From Bacillota bacterium (lineage in GTDB: Bacteria > Bacillota > Bacilli > Alicyclobacillales > Alicyclobacillaceae): DNA of 6,213 nt. The notes beneath the pieces were generated by a model. It searched no databases. It saw only the letters and a program-made list of their open reading frames with translations, and had not been told where the DNA came from. The stretch spans positions 1 through 6,213 of the forward strand of contig JAKADF010000220.1 of the NCBI GenBank assembly GCA_021820805.1. Reading direction: 5' to 3'. A program made the translations under genes and the position numbers. Below are positions 4,592 through 6,213 of the stretch, piece by piece; position 1 is the first letter of the stretch, and each line of letters opens with the position of its first letter.

Positions 4592-4610
4592 AAGGAGATG
4601 GAATTTTTTG
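4592..4610 (+). promoter_or_regulatory. ribosome binding site selecting a TTG start
   Basis: AAGGAGATGG (4592-4601) lies 10 nt from TTG 4608-4610 (counted from AAGGAG). The upstream in-frame ATG at 4533 has no such site and would add 25 residues that bury the signal peptide. Confidence 0.75.
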
Positions 4611-5084
4611 AGAAAAAATGTACTGTGTACTACTTTAATCGTGCCTGTGTTTATAGCGACTCTAGCAGGATGTGGCAGTTCGAACAAATCAGGCACTGCG
4701 GCTATACAACAGTTTATTACACAAGAAAACACATCTATTAACACAATTAATAAAGATTTCACCGCAGAGTCAAGTCTGATTAAAGCAGTTTCAACTAAAC
4801 AAATATCGTATACAAGTTTTAAATCTTCATATGAGAAAGACCAATCAGCCACACAGAAAGAAATTAACATTCTAACTGCAGCAAAAGCGCCAAAAGGGGC
4901 AGAGGCGTATCAAAAAGAATATGTGTCTCTACTAAATGAGGGATTACATGTCTTTGCAGACAAAGAAGCATCTGTGCGGCCAGACAGAACATTAGACAAA
5001 ACTAAATCTCAACAAGTCAGTCAAGAACTGAAAACGTTCATTCAAAACTTTCAAGACGTTGCAGCTAAATACGGTGTGAAATAG
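4608..5084 (+). CDS. small lipoprotein of unknown function
   Basis: This 158-residue exported lipoprotein has a typical type-II signal peptide: basic MRKN, a hydrophobic core to residue 18, and lipobox L19-A20-G21-C22. C22 would be lipidated and anchor the protein to the outer face of the membrane. After a flexible GSSNKSG linker the mature part is predicted mostly helical (about 32-115 and 135-155), rich in Lys, Gln, Ser and Thr, with no further cysteine. I recognise no catalytic motif; it resembles small helical lipoproteins of Bacillales of unknown role. The TTG start is fixed by AAGGAGATGG. The next gene begins 40 bp after the stop, with an almost identical ribosome-site context (GAGGAGATGGAAAT), so the two are probably co-transcribed and may act together outside the cell. 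Confidence 0.85.
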   Translation: MRKNVLCTTLIVPVFIATLAGCGSSNKSGTAAIQQFITQENTSINTINKDFTAESSLIKAVSTKQISYTSFKSSYEKDQSATQKEINILTAAKAPKGAEAYQKEYVSLLNEGLHVFADKEASVRPDRTLDKTKSQQVSQELKTFIQNFQDVAAKYGVK

Positions 5085-5124
5085 TGCGGCACAATTTGAT
5101 TTGATGATACGAGGAGATGGAAAT

Positions 5125-6021
5125 ATGAAAAAAGTAACAGGCATTGTCACAGCAGCGATTGTTCTCGGAACCATGTTTGGTACCGCGGCTCCCGCATTTG
5201 CTGCAAGCTCGTCAACAACGAATACGACACCGACAACCAATAGCACGGACACATCGACCACGAATAGTGTGTATAGCTCGAATACGGCAACGGCAAGCAC
5301 GACGGATCCAACGAGTATATCGCCGGACAGCTGTCTGTATTTCGTTACACAGGTAACCGAGGCAATTAATGTTGCGCTTGCATTAAATGATTTGCAGAAG
5401 GCACAGCTTCTTGCACAATATGGGGAAGCCCAAGTTGCTAAAGCGAATGCCTTGTTGCAAAGTGGGCCTGCGGATGTAACAAATCAATTATTAACTCAAG
5501 CTGCAGCAGATCAGACGTTAGCTGCCGTTGCAGATACTTCAGCATTCCAAGACGGACAGGCATCCCCTGCAGCTGTTAGTGCAACAAAAGAATCGATAAC
5601 GGCGAATGTAACGGCTTTGGCAAATGCATTACAACACGTAGGTAACGCTAAGGCGCAGGCGTCTTTGGAGAAGAACATTGAAAAAGCATTTGCACGCATG
5701 CAAAAGCATCTTAAAAAAGAAGCAGTTCATGAATCAAAAACAGACACAGCCAACACCGCTACTCAGTCGACAGCCACGCAAGCGACTAGTACGCAATTGA
5801 CGAATACTCAGGCGACAATCGCCGAGTCAAGTAGTACGCCATCGACCAGTTCAGAAAAGCAGGATGATCAATCAAGAAATGAGCATGACAACAATACGGA
5901 TCAAAATCAGTCAATAAATACAAAGGTAACAGCCAGCACATCCATAACCTCCCATCAGGGTGAAGATTGGGGTCATGGTAAATCAGAAAGCCATGGCGGC
6001 GACCATCATGGAAATCATTAA
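5125..6021 (+). CDS. secreted DUF5667-like protein with His-rich tail
   Basis: This 298-residue secreted protein starts with a Sec signal peptide (MKK, hydrophobic core, A-F-A at 24-26, cleavage probably before A27). Residues 28-62 are a Ser/Thr/Asn linker. The region about 66-200 begins SPDSCLYFVTQVTEAINVAL, then KAQLLAQYGEAQVAKANALL, which fits DUF5667 (..sp.LY.lk...E...lal....ka.l....ae.rl.eA..ll). It should be a helical bundle, ending in a basic helix (FARMQKHLKKE). Residues 205-275 are a low-complexity Thr/Gln/Ser/Asn stretch. The tail (277-298) carries six histidines with Gly, Asp and Glu, which may bind metal ions (inference). There is no sortase motif, C-terminal anchor or lipobox. 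ATG 5125 is preceded by GAGGAG (5111-5116), 8 nt away; the upstream in-frame ATG at 5101 has no site. DUF5667 proteins have no established biochemical function. Confidence 0.85.
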   Translation: MKKVTGIVTAAIVLGTMFGTAAPAFAASSSTTNTTPTTNSTDTSTTNSVYSSNTATASTTDPTSISPDSCLYFVTQVTEAINVALALNDLQKAQLLAQYGEAQVAKANALLQSGPADVTNQLLTQAAADQTLAAVADTSAFQDGQASPAAVSATKESITANVTALANALQHVGNAKAQASLEKNIEKAFARMQKHLKKEAVHESKTDTANTATQSTATQATSTQLTNTQATIAESSSTPSTSSEKQDDQSRNEHDNNTDQNQSINTKVTASTSITSHQGEDWGHGKSESHGGDHHGNH

Positions 6022-6058
6022 ACCCTTTAGAAAAATACAAAATCATCCAATAACTAGT

Positions 6059-6087
6059 CAAGCGGACATTCCTATGGTGTCCGCTTG
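6059..6087 (+). terminator. terminator hairpin after the DUF5667 gene
   Basis: CAAGCGGACA (6059-6068) and TGTCCGCTTG (6078-6087) form a perfect 10-bp GC-containing stem with a 9-nt loop, 38 bp after the stop codon. The following tail (TCAATTCT) has few T residues, so it may terminate weakly or stabilise the 3' end. Confidence 0.65.
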
Positions 6088-6106
6088 TCAATTCTAGGAT
6101 TACGAA

Positions 6107-6149
6107 GCATCTTATTGAAACAAAAAAAAGTTCTAATTCAATAAGATGC
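6107..6149. repeat. 13-bp perfect inverted repeat
   Basis: GCATCTTATTGAA (6107-6119) and TTCAATAAGATGC (6137-6149) are exact inverted arms around 17 nt containing a run of eight A. It may be a terminator for a minus-strand gene outside the window or an end of a mobile element. It is not explained by a visible gene. Confidence 0.7.
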
Positions 6150-6213
6150 CTCCATTAAGTCTAGAAACTTTCCATCATAAAATCCGGATACCCTATAAAA
6201 GCTTTGGGAGGTT

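Larger units (their letters stand above)
4218..4607. other. 390-bp gap before the lipoprotein gene
   Basis: The gap holds the possible terminator at 4260-4290 and the signal-peptide relic at 4436-4522. A TAATAT box (4419-4424) lacks a -35 partner at proper distance. No clear promoter for the downstream two-gene unit could be placed, although one must lie here or further upstream. Confidence 0.5.

Noticed and set aside
4533..4607. Longer ATG start of the lipoprotein gene
   Set aside because: It would add 25 residues before the signal peptide and lacks a ribosome site; the TTG at 4608 fits both.
6150..6213. Possible C-terminal end of a minus-strand gene at the right edge, or a plus-strand ribosome site (GGGAGG) for a gene beyond it
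   Set aside because: Two minus frames stay open for only 16-24 codons to the edge with no recognisable motif, and GGGAGG has no visible start codon in the window.

Overview
The window looks like chromosomal DNA of a Gram-positive endospore-former-type Bacillota (order Bacillales, possibly near Alicyclobacillaceae; the genus is an inference). The support is moderate-to-low GC, strong Shine-Dalgarno sites of the AAGGAGG type, a TTG start codon, lipobox and Sec signal peptides, and families common in that group: YVTN beta-propeller, DUF5667 and DinB with a WYL regulator.

Left part (1-1525, minus strand): the first 54 codons of a YVTN/YncE-type beta-propeller protein run off the left edge. To its right are a complete peptide deformylase (434-904) and a 72-residue protein of unknown function (1006-1224), both on the minus strand. 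The small gene sits inside a 486-bp segment (986-1471) bounded by two 22-bp inverted repeats that match at 21 positions. The segment also holds a rho-independent terminator and a second inverted repeat.

Middle part (1526-3548): an AT-rich orphan gene of 135 codons (+) converges on a WYL-domain transcription regulator (-). The regulator is divergent from a DinB-family protein (+). The space between the last two holds overlapping back-to-back promoters and two small palindromes, the usual layout of an autoregulated regulator and its target.

Decayed part (3549-4607): remnants of a TauE/SafE-type membrane exporter lie in two different frames. Between them is a perfect 12-bp-arm palindrome of the TATACCC-N5-GGGTATA form, resembling operators of CsoR/CstR-family repressors and overlapping a possible sigma-A promoter. 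Further right, a good ribosome binding site precedes what reads as a broken lipoprotein signal peptide.

Right part (4608-6213, plus strand): a probable two-gene unit encodes a small lipoprotein (TTG start) and a secreted DUF5667-like protein with Ser/Thr-rich linkers and a His-rich tail. It is followed by a hairpin terminator and then a 13-bp inverted repeat near the right edge. No RNA gene, CRISPR array or complete insertion sequence was seen.
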